From: Opeltia flavorubescens
Taxonomy: Eukaryota > Ascomycota > Lecanoromycetes > Teloschistales > Teloschistaceae
NCBI GenBank assembly: GCA_000442125.1
Contig: KE546977.1
Coordinates: 558,001 to 622,000 of the forward strand
Length of the DNA stretch: 64,000 nt
Direction of reading: 5' to 3'
Shown here piece after piece: positions 12,586 to 24,720 of this stretch; positions within the stretch are counted from its first letter, which is position 1; each line of letters begins with the position of its first letter. The notes beneath the pieces are model-generated. The model did no database searches, was not told the origin of the DNA, and worked only from the letters and a program-made list of their open reading frames with translations. The position numbers and the translations under genes are program-made.

Positions 12586-15084
12586 ATAATATTATATAAC
12601 AGCGGAGCTAAATATAAAGTTAATAATAAGTTTATTATTAAAAATATTATTTTTACGCTATTTTTCCCTTTTTCTTCTATAATTATAACTATATAACCTA
12701 GTTATATAATTACTATACCTTCCTTTTTTTATATTATACGGGTCCGATAGGTATATCTACTTTTATAGTTAGCTATTAGAAATTTAAGTATTAGATAGAA
12801 TATATATAGATTAATAGGTTTAACCTAGAATTTAAATTTTAATCGCTTATTTTTTAATATTTAATAAATTATAGCGTAAAAGTTATTTTTATTTTTAATC
12901 AGTAAATTTTTTTATTAGATTTTATTATTAATTAGATTTTATATAAGTTTTTTAAATTAAAATTATAAAATAATAAAGCTTAAATCGTTTAATTTAATAA
13001 ACTTATTATTTTAGGTAAATTTCGCTCTAACTATTATATAGATATGGAAGACTTTTAATTCGCTATTAAGTCGAAAGCCTATTACTATTATATTAAGTAG
13101 TATATATTAAATATACTCTTCTATTTTTAGATTATCCGTATAAATTTATAAATTTAAATTAGCTATTATTACCGTAGTAGATAACTTTATATAAACCTTT
13201 TACTTTTTTAATTAATATTTAATATTAGTATTAATTCTACGTATTAATTAATAAAAAACTCTATAATTTAAAACGTTTACTGTTATAAGTTAATTAACGC
13301 TTATATAAATTTTATTATAGATAATATATAGCTTAGTTTTATTTCTATAACTAGCTAGAAACTATATTATAAATAGATCGGTTTTTTATATAACTTCTTT
13401 AACCTTATTATAAAGTAACGAATATTTATTATTTTTTTTATAGCCGAATTTTTATTTAAATTTTTTAATTTCCTACTAATTTTAAGAAGATAAAGGAATA
13501 TTTAAACTAAAAGTTATTTTTAAAGTAAAATCTATTATATAAAGGGCTAGAGGTAAAAGAATATAAAAATTATATTAGGTTTTTAATCTTTAATAGCGTC
13601 GAATTTATTTTATATTAAAGCTAGCTTATTCTTACTATTATAAAAAAAACTAAATAAATTATCGTATAAATAATTAAAATACGGAATTTAGTCTAATATA
13701 AACTAATTTTAATTAAAATTCCTACTTTATTTTAAATTAAATAATAAACCGTATCTAATTAAAATAAATAATAAACTTATTTAAAGGCTTATTAATTATA
13801 TAAAAAAGTAATAATACTACTATTATTATATTTCTATTTATATTATATAGGAATAGTAAGATTAAATATTAAATTAGATTTTTTAAATAGACGCGCTATA
13901 TTTTAAATAATATAATTAAATACTAGTTTTATTTTTAATATTCGGGAAGCTCTATTATTAAATATTAATTCTTACCTTTTAATTAATATAAACCTCCTAT
14001 ATTAAAAGAAGATTATTAATTTTCCTATTACTCGTAGCTTTTAATATTTTATATAGTATATAGATAATATTAATAAGCTAATAGTGATATTATAAAAAAA
14101 AATAAAGGCTATTTTAATTTAAAAATAGTAAACTATATCTTTAAAGCAGTTTATCTAGTTATATATTATAAATTTTTTTATCGCCGAAAACCTTTTATAA
14201 TTAATTATAATATTTAAATTATATAAATTTTAGATTTTATTTTATATTTTAGTTATTTTTATATTTAATTTATTTAATTTACCGATAAATTTTTAAATAA
14301 AATATAAAGTAGAATTAAATTAAATAATTTCTTTTCGCTTAAAATTATATTATAAGAAAAGGGTGGAAATATAAGGATATATATAAATAAAAAATAGTAA
14401 ATTAGAAACTCGGGTATTAATAGATTAAAAATAATTTAGTTTATATAACGAAATATTTTTTATTATTATATCCTATTTATAATTTTATAATTATTATATT
14501 TAATAAATATTTATATTAATTTTTTCTCTTTACTAGAAATTAAATAAAATAAGTTTAATTTATATAACTAAATATTTTATTTAGCTGCGTATTATAATAT
14601 ATTAGAAGTTTAAAGAAAATAATAATATTTATTTTTTACCGCGAGTATTTAAATTATTTATATTTATTATTTATTATTTTTAATATTTTAAGTTAGATAT
14701 TATACTATTTAAGCTTTATTTAAGTTTAATAAACTAAAGCTAATATTATTTAAATATAAATAGCTATATAAGTAATAAGGATAGTAAATAAGAGTTAATA
14801 ATCGATTTAATATATATTAAATACTTATATTAAATTATTATTTATCGATTTATTTTAAGCCTTTAAATATTTTATATCTCTTATTAATCTATTAAGTCTA
14901 GTATTAATATTATTTATCCTTATATATCTAGTATATTACCTTATTAATTTTTTTTACTTTATATTATAGTTTACTACTTTTATAATTGGTTATTTTATCT
15001 ATTTTTTACTTATATTTAAATCTTTTTTTTTAGTATTATTAACGGCCGAAAGTACTTTAATTAGTTAATAACCTTATTTTAAAC
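12586..15084. other. RIP-degraded AT-rich DNA, nothing recognised
   Basis: No protein motif, terminal repeat or RNA gene seen. A few un-RIPed dinucleotides (for example TATGGAAG near 13,043) are isolated and do not form an island. Confidence 0.55.
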
Positions 15085-15375
15085 GGTTACCTTAAACTTT
15101 AAATTTTTATATAAATCTTTTTATACCTCCTATTAACCTATTAAATTTAATATTAATATTAGTAAATTATTTTTTTTTATATATTTATTAAATTATTAAA
15201 CCCTTTTATATAACCCGCTAGCCTATTATATCTAATATTAGTATTATTAATTTTTTTTTTTTTTATATATTTAATTAATTTTTAAACTTTTTTATATAAC
15301 CTTCTAACCTATTAAATCTAATAGTATTATTTTATTTAATTTTTTTTTATATATTTAATATACTTACTTTATTAA
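15085..15375. repeat. Minisatellite, about 85-bp unit, 3 copies plus partials
   Basis: The anchor CCTATTA recurs at 15,137, 15,222 and 15,308 (spacing 85 and 86). Each copy carries a Leu/Ile-poor T-rich run then TATATATTTA and a segment like AAACTTTTTTATATAACC. A partial copy precedes the first full unit. Copy-to-copy differences are mostly transitions, as expected after RIP. A looser related stretch may lie near 14,880-14,960. Confidence 0.7.
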
Positions 15376-16624
15376 TTTCTTTTATTTTATATTAAACTCT
15401 ACTTTTTTTATATTTAATAATTAGATTTAATTCCTATTTATACTTAAAACTATCTTTTTATTTTATTTTTAAATATTAAATTATAATAATATTATATTTT
15501 ACGAGCTTATTAATTAATTAATAAATTTATTTAACTACTTTATATCGCTCTATTTTTTTATTAATACGATTTTAAATTTTTTAACTATAAATTATTAAAA
15601 AATACCTTTTAAATAAGCGGTAAAATTTTCTTTATTATTACTCTTACTATTAAATATATAATAGTTTCTAAATATATTTTATTCTATCTAAAGTATTATA
15701 AGTACTAAAATTTTTAGCTTATTATAAATTCTTTCTTTAATTTATCTAATTCTTTAATAGGACCTGATTTTTTTTAATATTAATATCTATTTATTATTAT
15801 TACTATTTTTATTATTTTAATTTCTTTATATTCGAATACTCGCTAATTTAATTATATTAAATTTTAGATTATTTATACTTTTTTTTAAATCCTTATTACT
15901 ATAAAAGTTATAATTTTAAAGTATTTTATATATATATTATAGCCTTTTTAAGTACTTATTAATTTTTTAATAGTAGCTCCTTTTTAACTTTATTAATATA
16001 ACGCGGAAGTAAGTAAATAACTTTAATAATAGGATAATCGCCCTTTTTAATATATAACTTATAAATATATAAAAAACCATCTATATTATAAACTATAAAC
16101 TAAAGTATAATACTAATCTAGCTAAATCTAAATTTAGTAAAACTTAGAGTAGTAATTTTAATAAACCTTAATCTATTAACGTATAAAATAATAATTTTAA
16201 TAATTTAAAATCCGTTAAAATTTAGATTAATATCTTTAATAATCCGAAATCTATTTTAATCTAATACTACGTACTCGTTATAAAGTATAAAAATATATTT
16301 ATTTTAATATTTAGTCGATTTAAAAAATTTAAATTTAAAAAGAATATATATTTCTATTAAGCGAAATTTATTATTTTTTTATTTAATTATATTTAGCTAA
16401 ATAAGACTTATTTAAAAATTTTATTTTATAATTTAACTAAAAATAGTAAAAAAATATATAATAATATTTTTTATAAATAAATCTTTATTTTTAATTTTAC
16501 TACTTTTTTATAATTTATAGCTCTTTACTAGTATAATAAATAGCTTTTAAATAGTAATAAAACTATCGATATAAAAGTATTTTATAAAATATAAGCTCTA
16601 TTAAAAGGGATAAAAAGGGTTAAA
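15376..16624. other. RIP-degraded intergenic DNA
   Basis: AT-rich stretch upstream of the helicase relic. No promoter element can be picked out with confidence, because TATA-like strings occur throughout DNA of this composition. Confidence 0.5.
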
Positions 16625-19600
16625 ATGATTTATATATAGAAAAGCCTCTAGTTTATTTAGTTCCGCTTTAATTCTAGTAAAGTTTATATATAAAATATTT
16701 ATATTAGCGACCTATCTAGTTCTATATCTAATTATAGACCTTACCGTAAAATATATATAAAATTTAAATAAATATTTAAGTCTATAAAAGCTTATTTTAT
16801 TATTAAAGAATCGATTAACTATTAAAATATTAAACTTAAGCTAGCTATAATAAATTTATTTTTAATAGTCGAATAGCCAGACGCTTTTATATATTTAATA
16901 TATAGTCTTAAATACCGTTTTAAATAGGATCGCTTATATTTATTCTATAAAGTATATTTTAATCGCGTACTATATTTTAAGTATTAAATCGATTATAGCT
17001 AGTATCTATATAAGCCGGACTAGCGATTTTATTTAATTATAAAACCCTATTACGAGATTTTTAAGGATTTTATTAAATAAAGTCTAATCTTTAGTTTATA
17101 GATTATATAAAATAATAAAAAAGAGTAAAAAAAGATTAAATAGTTATAAAAGCTTAAATATAATCTATAAATATTATTGTTTATATAAAGCAGCGATAAG
17201 CTATATATTAGTCTTTTATATCTTTACTAGAACTTTACCTACTATTTTATACCTAGCGNATATATTATTATTAAATATAAAAACGAGGATTAGCCTATAA
17301 TAGTCCTTAAATAGTTTTACCGGTTATTTTTTATATAAAACGTTACTATAATTATTAAATAACTATATAAAGTTAAAGAGGGCTTTATAATTAAAGACTT
17401 TATTTATAAATTCGATTTTTATAATAGGTAGTTTAGCGATAATAAAAAGGCGATTACTAATTATTATACTTTTAATTTATTTAATATTATATATATTAAT
17501 ATTAAATTATTCGATATTAATAAAAATTATTATCTAGTAGCCTTAAAAAAGTAGAATCTAGTATATATAGGCGAGAGGTAATTTATACTTTTTAATCGAT
17601 TTATAAAACTCTATTTTAGTTAAAATCTATAATTATAATTTAAGATAAATATTTTTTATATTTTAAAAATAGCCAAGATTACGCGTTTTTTAAAGCGATA
17701 ATATATTAATTTAAATATAAAATAGCTTTATATTATTATATACTTTACTAATTATTTTAATAGCCTTAAAATCGTTTAAAATATATTCGAATATAAAAAA
17801 TTATATATTAATTAAATAGTTTATTTATTATTTATTAGTTAAAGTTTTAAAATTCTAGTTAATAGCCTTTTAAATAATATAGTAAATCGTTTTTTAAAAT
17901 AGCTTAAAATTATATTATAAAGATTAGTAGAATTTAGTTTTAAATATTTCTAAAATAAAAAAGTTATATATCTAAATATACTAATTATAAAACGTTATAT
18001 AGTCCGGAATAATATTCAGAAATATACTACTAATAAGGTTAATTTTATAAAATAATATTAGAATAAATTATACGATTTTATCGCGAAATTCGATTTAATA
18101 ATATATCTACTAGTAAAATAATAAAAAGTAATTAAAATATTTAATATTAAAAATAAATATTTTTAAAACCCCAACGATAGCTTTTATATATATATTTTTA
18201 AAAAAGCCGGCTTACTAGATTAAAAGCTATTTAAAGATTATTTTTTAAAATTTTAAAATTTTATTAACGAACTTATTTTAGAATCCGATAAGTATTTAAT
18301 AATCTCTCCTATAAATCTAACCGTAGGAATTTTTATAAAAGGTTTATTTAAGAAATTAAATATAACTTTTACTTTATTAAAAAATAGTTATTTTTTAAGT
18401 ATTTAGATCTAGTCTAAAAATAGAAATAGAGATAATTATATTAATAGCGATAACGATTTAAAAAAATTTTTAAACTATAATAACTTCGATAAAATAGTAC
18501 CTTAACTTAATCTATTAAAAAAACTAATATATAAATAAAAATAAGCGCGTTATAAGACCTTCTATATAATCGAAGGCTAGAAATAATAACTTAATATATA
18601 TTAATATATATACGCCTTATTCGTTATTTTATTCTATTATTAAGAAAATTCGAAGACTCTATTTAATTATTAGAATATATAGTTATTTAATAAACTCCTT
18701 TATAAATTTAAAAAAAAGATATTTTAATATAAAATAGATATAATAATTTATATAATTCTTACCGGATCGCGAATAATAGCTTCCTATTTTTCTACCGATT
18801 ATATAATTCTATAAGAAGTAGGTAGTATAAATTATAGGGAATATCTAATAGCCCTCGCGTAATTTAACCGGCCTAGTAAAAAAAATATAACTAGGTATTT
18901 AAACGGCGATATCTATTAAATTAATTCTAAATATAATAACAGCGATAATTTCGTAGAATTTATAAAGCGGAATTTTTTTAATTATAATATATTTTTAAAA
19001 TAAAAATACGTGCTTTTAAATATATAGCGCCGTACTATATTAGATATCGCGAAAATACTTATTATATTCTACGGCGATAATTTATATTCTAATATAAACC
19101 TTTTAATACGCTCGAATATTATTATTATAATAACTATAATTTATAAATTTATTAGAGGAGTTATTAATAAATTTTTCGCTTTTATAAATTATACCGATAT
19201 TAAGGATTAAAAGGTAGGCTCGACTTATTCTAGATAAAATCTAGATAAGTTTACCACCGCGATATACTTAATAAGATATTTTATAAAATATAATTATAAA
19301 GTAAAAGAAATTATAGTTCTTTTTTTTTATTATAAGTAACTTAATTTTTTATAGCGCTAGACCTAAAGTAATAATTATTTAGAACTTATTAATACGAATA
19401 CTATAAATAGATATTTAAGTATAAAAATAAGCTTTTTTATTATTACTATAGCTATTACCGAATATTTCGATTTTATAAAGGCTAATTAGATATTAACCGC
19501 TTTAAATCGAGTAAAAAATAGTCTCGCTTATATATATAATTATATTTTATACTAGCGACGAGAATACTATAAATAAATATATATATTAAATAGTTTAATA

Positions 19601-19960
19601 GATCGCTTTAAAATAAAATCCGCTTTTATCTAGATAAGCTACTTAAAATAACCCTATAAAGGTAATACCTATATTTTTAAACTTTTTATTTATAAATAAG
19701 CAATATTAGTAAGCTAGTAAGTAATAGATAATATAATTAAAAACGATAATAAGGATAATATATTAAATAAAGATAAAAAAAAGGTAATATTATATAGTAA
19801 TCTCGCGGGTATATAAGGGTAGAATAACCTAATAAATAAATAATTAAGTAAATAAATCGTATTAACTATAATCTCTTCTTCTACTAACGAAATTTATAAA
19901 CTAATTACTATAGCTCTACTAACTAGACCGAGTATAGCCCGTAGATAAGTAGGGTATTAA
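16625..19960 (+). pseudogene. RIP-inactivated SF1 (UPF1/NFX1-type) helicase-like gene
   Basis: A plus-strand frame runs from ATG at 16,625 to TAA at 19,958-19,960, about 1,110 codons with no visible intron. Many internal TAA/TAG sit where Gln (or Trp) would fit; all segments checked stay in one phase. The C-terminal third carries superfamily 1 helicase motifs in the right order: NGDIYQ (GDxxQ, motif III) at about 18,902-18,919; LNIQRRTILDIAK (motif IV-like) around 19,016; STYSRQNLDKFTTA at about 19,220, then a VLF-YYKQLNFL stretch (the family's 'PYxxQ' region) and ILTALNRVKNSLAYIYNY (motif VI, 'ALTRAK') near 19,490-19,550, with TAA/TAG read as Gln. I could not find a clear Walker A. The N-terminal 700 residues are unrecognised. 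The 19,958 stop could itself be a converted Gln codon. An SF1 RNA/DNA helicase is the best reading; the substrate is unknown. One n lies at 17,259. Confidence 0.55.
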
Positions 19961-20089
19961 TAATAAAGGCGATAACAGTTAAAGTATACTTTCTTTTTAA
20001 TAGTATAATTTATATATTAAGTCTACTTTAATTAATAATTAATATTCGTACTATAAGCAACTTTAAATTTAATAATTAAGTAATTAGTA

Positions 20090-20245
20090 TTATTATTAAT
20101 TAAGCAGCCGCTATTATATATAAGACGGATTAAATAATTAGTACTATTATCGATTAAATAGCCGTTATAGTATATAAGACGGGTTAAATAACTAATACTA
20201 TTATCGATTAAACAGCCGCTATAATATATAAGATAGATTGGACTA
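20090..20245. repeat. 54-bp tandem repeat, three copies
   Basis: The anchor AGCCG recurs at 20,106, 20,160 and 20,214, exactly 54 bp apart. Each unit has AGCCGYTATARTATATAAGA then GGRTTAAATAAYTARTACTA and TTATCGATTAA. A degenerate partial unit precedes at about 20,072. A 54-bp period is a multiple of three, but no protein context is evident. It begins about 130 bp after the end of the helicase relic. Confidence 0.85.
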
Positions 20246-22510
20246 TATATATACCCTTAAAAGGTAATATTATACTATAATATCTATATATTTTAAAGCT
20301 ACTTTTATTAATTATTAACTTTATAATTATAGATATTAATCTAAATAATATATAATAGTAAAATCGAACGATATTATAATACTAAAAAGTTATAATCTAG
20401 CTTAATAGCTTAGTAAAATATTAATAATAATATTTTATTATAGTTAAAGGTATAATTAAACCGACCGGAGTATTTTTATTTAATATATAGTTTATAAAAA
20501 ATAAAATAATTAAATTAAAAACCGATAATATTATTAATATTATAATATTTAATAATAATAATTATTATATAATCTATTTAAATAAATTTATAAAAAGGGA
20601 AATTTATATTAAAACTATTAAATATTAATTTTTTACTAACTACTATTTTTAACTAGAAACGATTTTAAAGTATTTATCTATTAATTTTTTTATTAAAGGT
20701 TTTAGAACTATCGTTTATTTATATAGATAATATTTATAAATTCTATTTCTCTACCCTTTTTATATATTACGCTTCTTATTATTAATTATTAAGCTTAAAT
20801 TCGCTATAAAAATAAATCGCTAATATAACTATTAATTATTTTCTTTTACTACTTATATATTTATAGATTTAACTATTAGATTATTATAAACGCTTTTTTA
20901 TAATCTTTACCGTTAAATTTATTACGGTATTTATTTAAAAACTATACTTATATTAATTAAACTATAAATTTTTAATTATTATTCCTTTATTTTATTATTA
21001 GTAGTATTATTTTATTTACCTATTATAGATATTAGTTTTTTTTAAACTATTAAATATATTATTAAATTCTTTATTTTATTAATTTTATTATACTTTATAT
21101 TACTAGCTTTAAAACTTTTATCTTAATAATATATCGCACTTTATACTATTATCGGATTTTAATAATATAGCTAGCTAATTTCGAATTTATTTTAATCTAT
21201 TATTACTAATAATATTAGATTTAGTAAATATTTAATATTTATATATATCTATTTATTAAATCGACGGTAAGTAAATAATTCTATTATTTAATTAATTAGT
21301 ACTAATAACGCTAAATTAGTAATTAATTTCTAATAATATAATTTAACGATTAGTAGCTGCGATATATTTAGTATTTTAAATCTAATAATTAATATACGAA
21401 CTATTTTTTTATTTTTAGTCTTTTAAATATAGCTTTATAAGCTAACTATATTATTTATAGTAGAACTCTAATTAATCGAAGATTATAGTATATATAATTA
21501 AAAGCGCTACTATTTATATTAGCGACCGAAAAAAATATATATATTAATACGAAATAATATATTTTTATTTCTTTAACTTTAATATATAAAAGTACTTTTT
21601 TAATAAATTTCTAGTAGTACTTTAAAAGTAAATAAAATATAATAATAAATAAAAATTTCTATTTTTTATTTTTAATAATAATAAACCTATAAAATTAATA
21701 AACGAATATAATTTTAATATATTTATTATTAGCGGGTACCGCGTAATTAATAATATAATTTTATATTTTTAAATATACCTATAACCGCAGGTTTTAAATT
21801 AGTATATAATAGCTATTTAATTAATTATTTAATTAATTTTTATTAATATTTATAAGCTTCGACCCTCGTTTTACCGAACCGGCCGATCTTAATAATAAAA
21901 AACTATATTAAATAATAAAAAATACTTTTTATTAGAATTATAATCGTTTTACGGATTTAAAACGATTTTTTAAGGAAAATTAAAGAAAATTTTTATATAT
22001 AGAACTTAGTAAAATTGGACTAGTATAAAATAAATATTAAATATAATTTTAGGTAATTAACGGCTATTAAATATTCTAAACTTATTATTTATACTATATA
22101 TATATAATATTAAATATTTATTATATATACTAGCAGCTAAATAAATATTATAATAATATTCCTTTTTATTTAATATAATTATTGCGTACTTTATTTTATA
22201 TAAAAGATAGTTATTATAGATTATATAGTTCGAATTTTTCTACTTAAATTATATTATAAGCGCCCGCGCTATATATTTTATAATTTTTTTTTTTTTATTA
22301 CTATTAATATCGTCTTTTAAATAATTCCTTATATTTAAATATTCTCTAATTATTCTCGCGTTTTATAATTTTTATATACTATTTTAAATTTTTTAATAGT
22401 ATTCTTTCTAATTTTATTACTTTTTTAATATTTTAACGGCCTATTTATACGTTAAAAGAACTGCGGAAGCGCTAGTAATAGATTAATATTAATATTTTAA
22501 ATACTATATT

Positions 22511-22589
22511 CTAGTATACGACGGAAATCCTAGTAATTGTTAATTAATTTATAGGATATATAGTCTTTAATACCGTTTAAATCTATTAA
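22511..22589 (+). repeat. Direct repeat, left copy (partner at 23,372)
   Basis: Starts CTAGTATA and ends in TTAATTAATTTATA..ATATAG.CTTTAATACCGT.TAAAT.TATTA. The same order of blocks occurs at 23,372-23,458, about 870 bp downstream. This could be the LTRs of a short element or a dispersed duplication. Confidence 0.55.
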
Positions 22590-23371
22590 CGGAAAGATTA
22601 AAATAATAATAGATTAAATTACTATCCTTTTAAATAATTAAACTAATTAGCTTTTTAATAAAAACGAGCTCGCTTAATATTTATTTAAGCTCTAAATTAA
22701 TAAAAAGATACTAATATTACGGCTAGATTTTTAAAATAGATTTTAATTCCGAGCGCGGCTAATAAATACCTAGCGATAAATTAAAAGATATTATTTATAT
22801 TATTATTCGATTAGCTAGTATTAAAGTAAAAATCGATTTTAATATTATTTATAAGTATTTAAATAATAAAATAATAATAGAAGCTTCTATTTTCGATATA
22901 ATTAATAAATAAAAAAATAGTAATTATTTTATAATAGAAAAATAACTTTTTTTAGATTTTTTAAATTATTTTATTTAAAAATATTTATTTAAAAACCTTA
23001 TAAGCTTTAAATATTTATATTTTCTATTTAATTTTAAAGACTAGTTAACTATTAATAAAGATATTGATATAATACGCGGTATTTATTAATCTATTTATAT
23101 AATAAAAGTATAGAACTTCCGCCTTAATAATTAGTATTAGGTCGAGTTATTTCTAATATAAAACTAAAAGTAAGCGTTTAATCTTTAATATTAATATTTT
23201 AAATATTATAAAATTTTATTTTTTATTAATCCGCTATATTAAAATCGTTCTTTTATTTATATATTTACTATAGAGCTGGAGTTCTATAACCTAAATTATC
23301 TATCCTCCGATTATAATAATAAAACTTTATTTCTATTATTTATAAATCCATCTTCCTAATAAAAGTAATCC

Positions 23372-23458
23372 TAGTATATTTTAATATATAGGAAGTTTTC
23401 TATTAATTATTAATTAATTTATAAGTTATATAGACTTTAATACCGTATAAATATATTA
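23372..23458 (+). repeat. Direct repeat, right copy (partner at 22,511)
   Basis: Right-hand copy of the 22,511-22,589 repeat; the best-matching block is 23,410-23,458. The copies differ by small indels as well as transitions, so the duplication is old. Confidence 0.55.
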
Positions 23459-24174
23459 GTATAATTAAAATTTTAAGAAGCTAACCTAAAAATTTAATAG
23501 GATAAAGAAATTAAGGGTAAATTACTTTATAATAAAGTATAAAGGCCGTTTTAAAAAAAATAATAAATTAAAACTATCTTTAATTTAAATATTAAATAAA
23601 TTAATATATACTAGGCTAGAAAAAATATTATATTACTAATATTATACTATAGATATTATAAGAATTTATATTTAAAAGATATAATTGAAAGAAATAATAG
23701 TTTAAACTTTTTATTTTTATTTTTAACTATTATTATAGGAGCTATAATATTTATTTTAATTTTTTTTATATATTATTTATTACGACCGGCCGAGTTATTA
23801 AAAAAAATATAGGAGATAAAAAAGTTAAAAGTTCTAAAATTTTTCCTATAAAGTTTTATATTATATATAAGAGCTAATATTACTCTTATAAATTTAATAA
23901 ATACTAGATAAATCTTAAAAACCGGATATCGCTAGATTTATATTTTTATTAATATTTTACTAGATTATTATAATAATTGAATTCGCGGTAAAAAAATTAA
24001 AAGATTATTTATAAAGTATTAATAATAGATTAAATATATTTAGCTAAAATAAGAATTTTTATTTAAAATAATATAAGTTTAAGAAAGACTATAATTAGAT
24101 TTAAATTAATATTTATTTTTTATTATTTTTAAAGCTTTAATTTACCGGATTAATTATTAAATTAGGGACTAAAA

Positions 24175-24720
24175 GTTTATAGAATTTATAAAATAAGAAA
24201 TTCTTATTATCGAATATAGTACCGTTAATTTTATAAGGTATAACTATTATTAAAGCGAACTAATATTAGAAATAGATTAACCCCTTTTTAAATATAAATA
24301 TTTACTAAAGCCTTTATTTAAATCTATAAAACTTATAGTAGTAGGGTTTATAGATATAAATATTCGCTAAAACCTTTATTTAAATCTATAAGGCTTATAA
24401 TAGTAGGGCTTGTAGAATTTATAAGATAAGAAATTTCTATTATTAAATATAGTACTATTAGTTATTATTAAAACGAATTAATATTAAAAATAAATCGACT
24501 TCTTTTAAATATAAATATTTATTAAAGCCTTTATTTAAACTTATAAAATTTATAGTAATAAAGCTTATAAAATTTATAAAATAAAAAATTTCTATTATTA
24601 AATATAGTACTATTAATATTATAGGATATAATTATTATTAAAGCGAACTAATATTAAAAATAAATCAACTTTTTTTAAATATAAATATTTATTAAAGCTT
24701 TTATTTAAATTTATAGGGCT
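24175..24720. repeat. Complex tandem repeat, 155-bp unit with 78-bp internal duplication
   Basis: The anchor around GCTT.TAGAATTTATAA recurs at 24,175, 24,408, 24,563 and (truncated) 24,718. The last two steps are exactly 155 bp; the first is 233 bp because the segment carrying CTAAA.CCTTTATTTAAATC is itself duplicated once (78 bp). Each unit also includes TATTATTAAAGCGAACTAAT and ATATTAAAAATAAATC-type blocks. Divergence is nearly all transitions. Confidence 0.85.

Larger units (their letters stand above)
20246..24174. other. RIP-degraded DNA, no identified gene
   Basis: No recognised protein motif. It contains a dispersed direct-repeat pair at 22,511-22,589 and 23,372-23,458, described separately. 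GC is slightly higher at 22.4-22.6 and 23.1-23.4 kb. Confidence 0.5.

Noticed and set aside
18860-18900. Possible Walker A (GPPGTGKT) in the helicase relic
   Set aside because: The reading NRPSKKNITR can be forced toward it, but it precedes motif III by too short a distance and does not keep the GKT residues in frame.
20090-24720. Possible CRISPR-like arrays
   Set aside because: The repeats are plain tandem repeats with no unique spacers, and the composition and relics are fungal.
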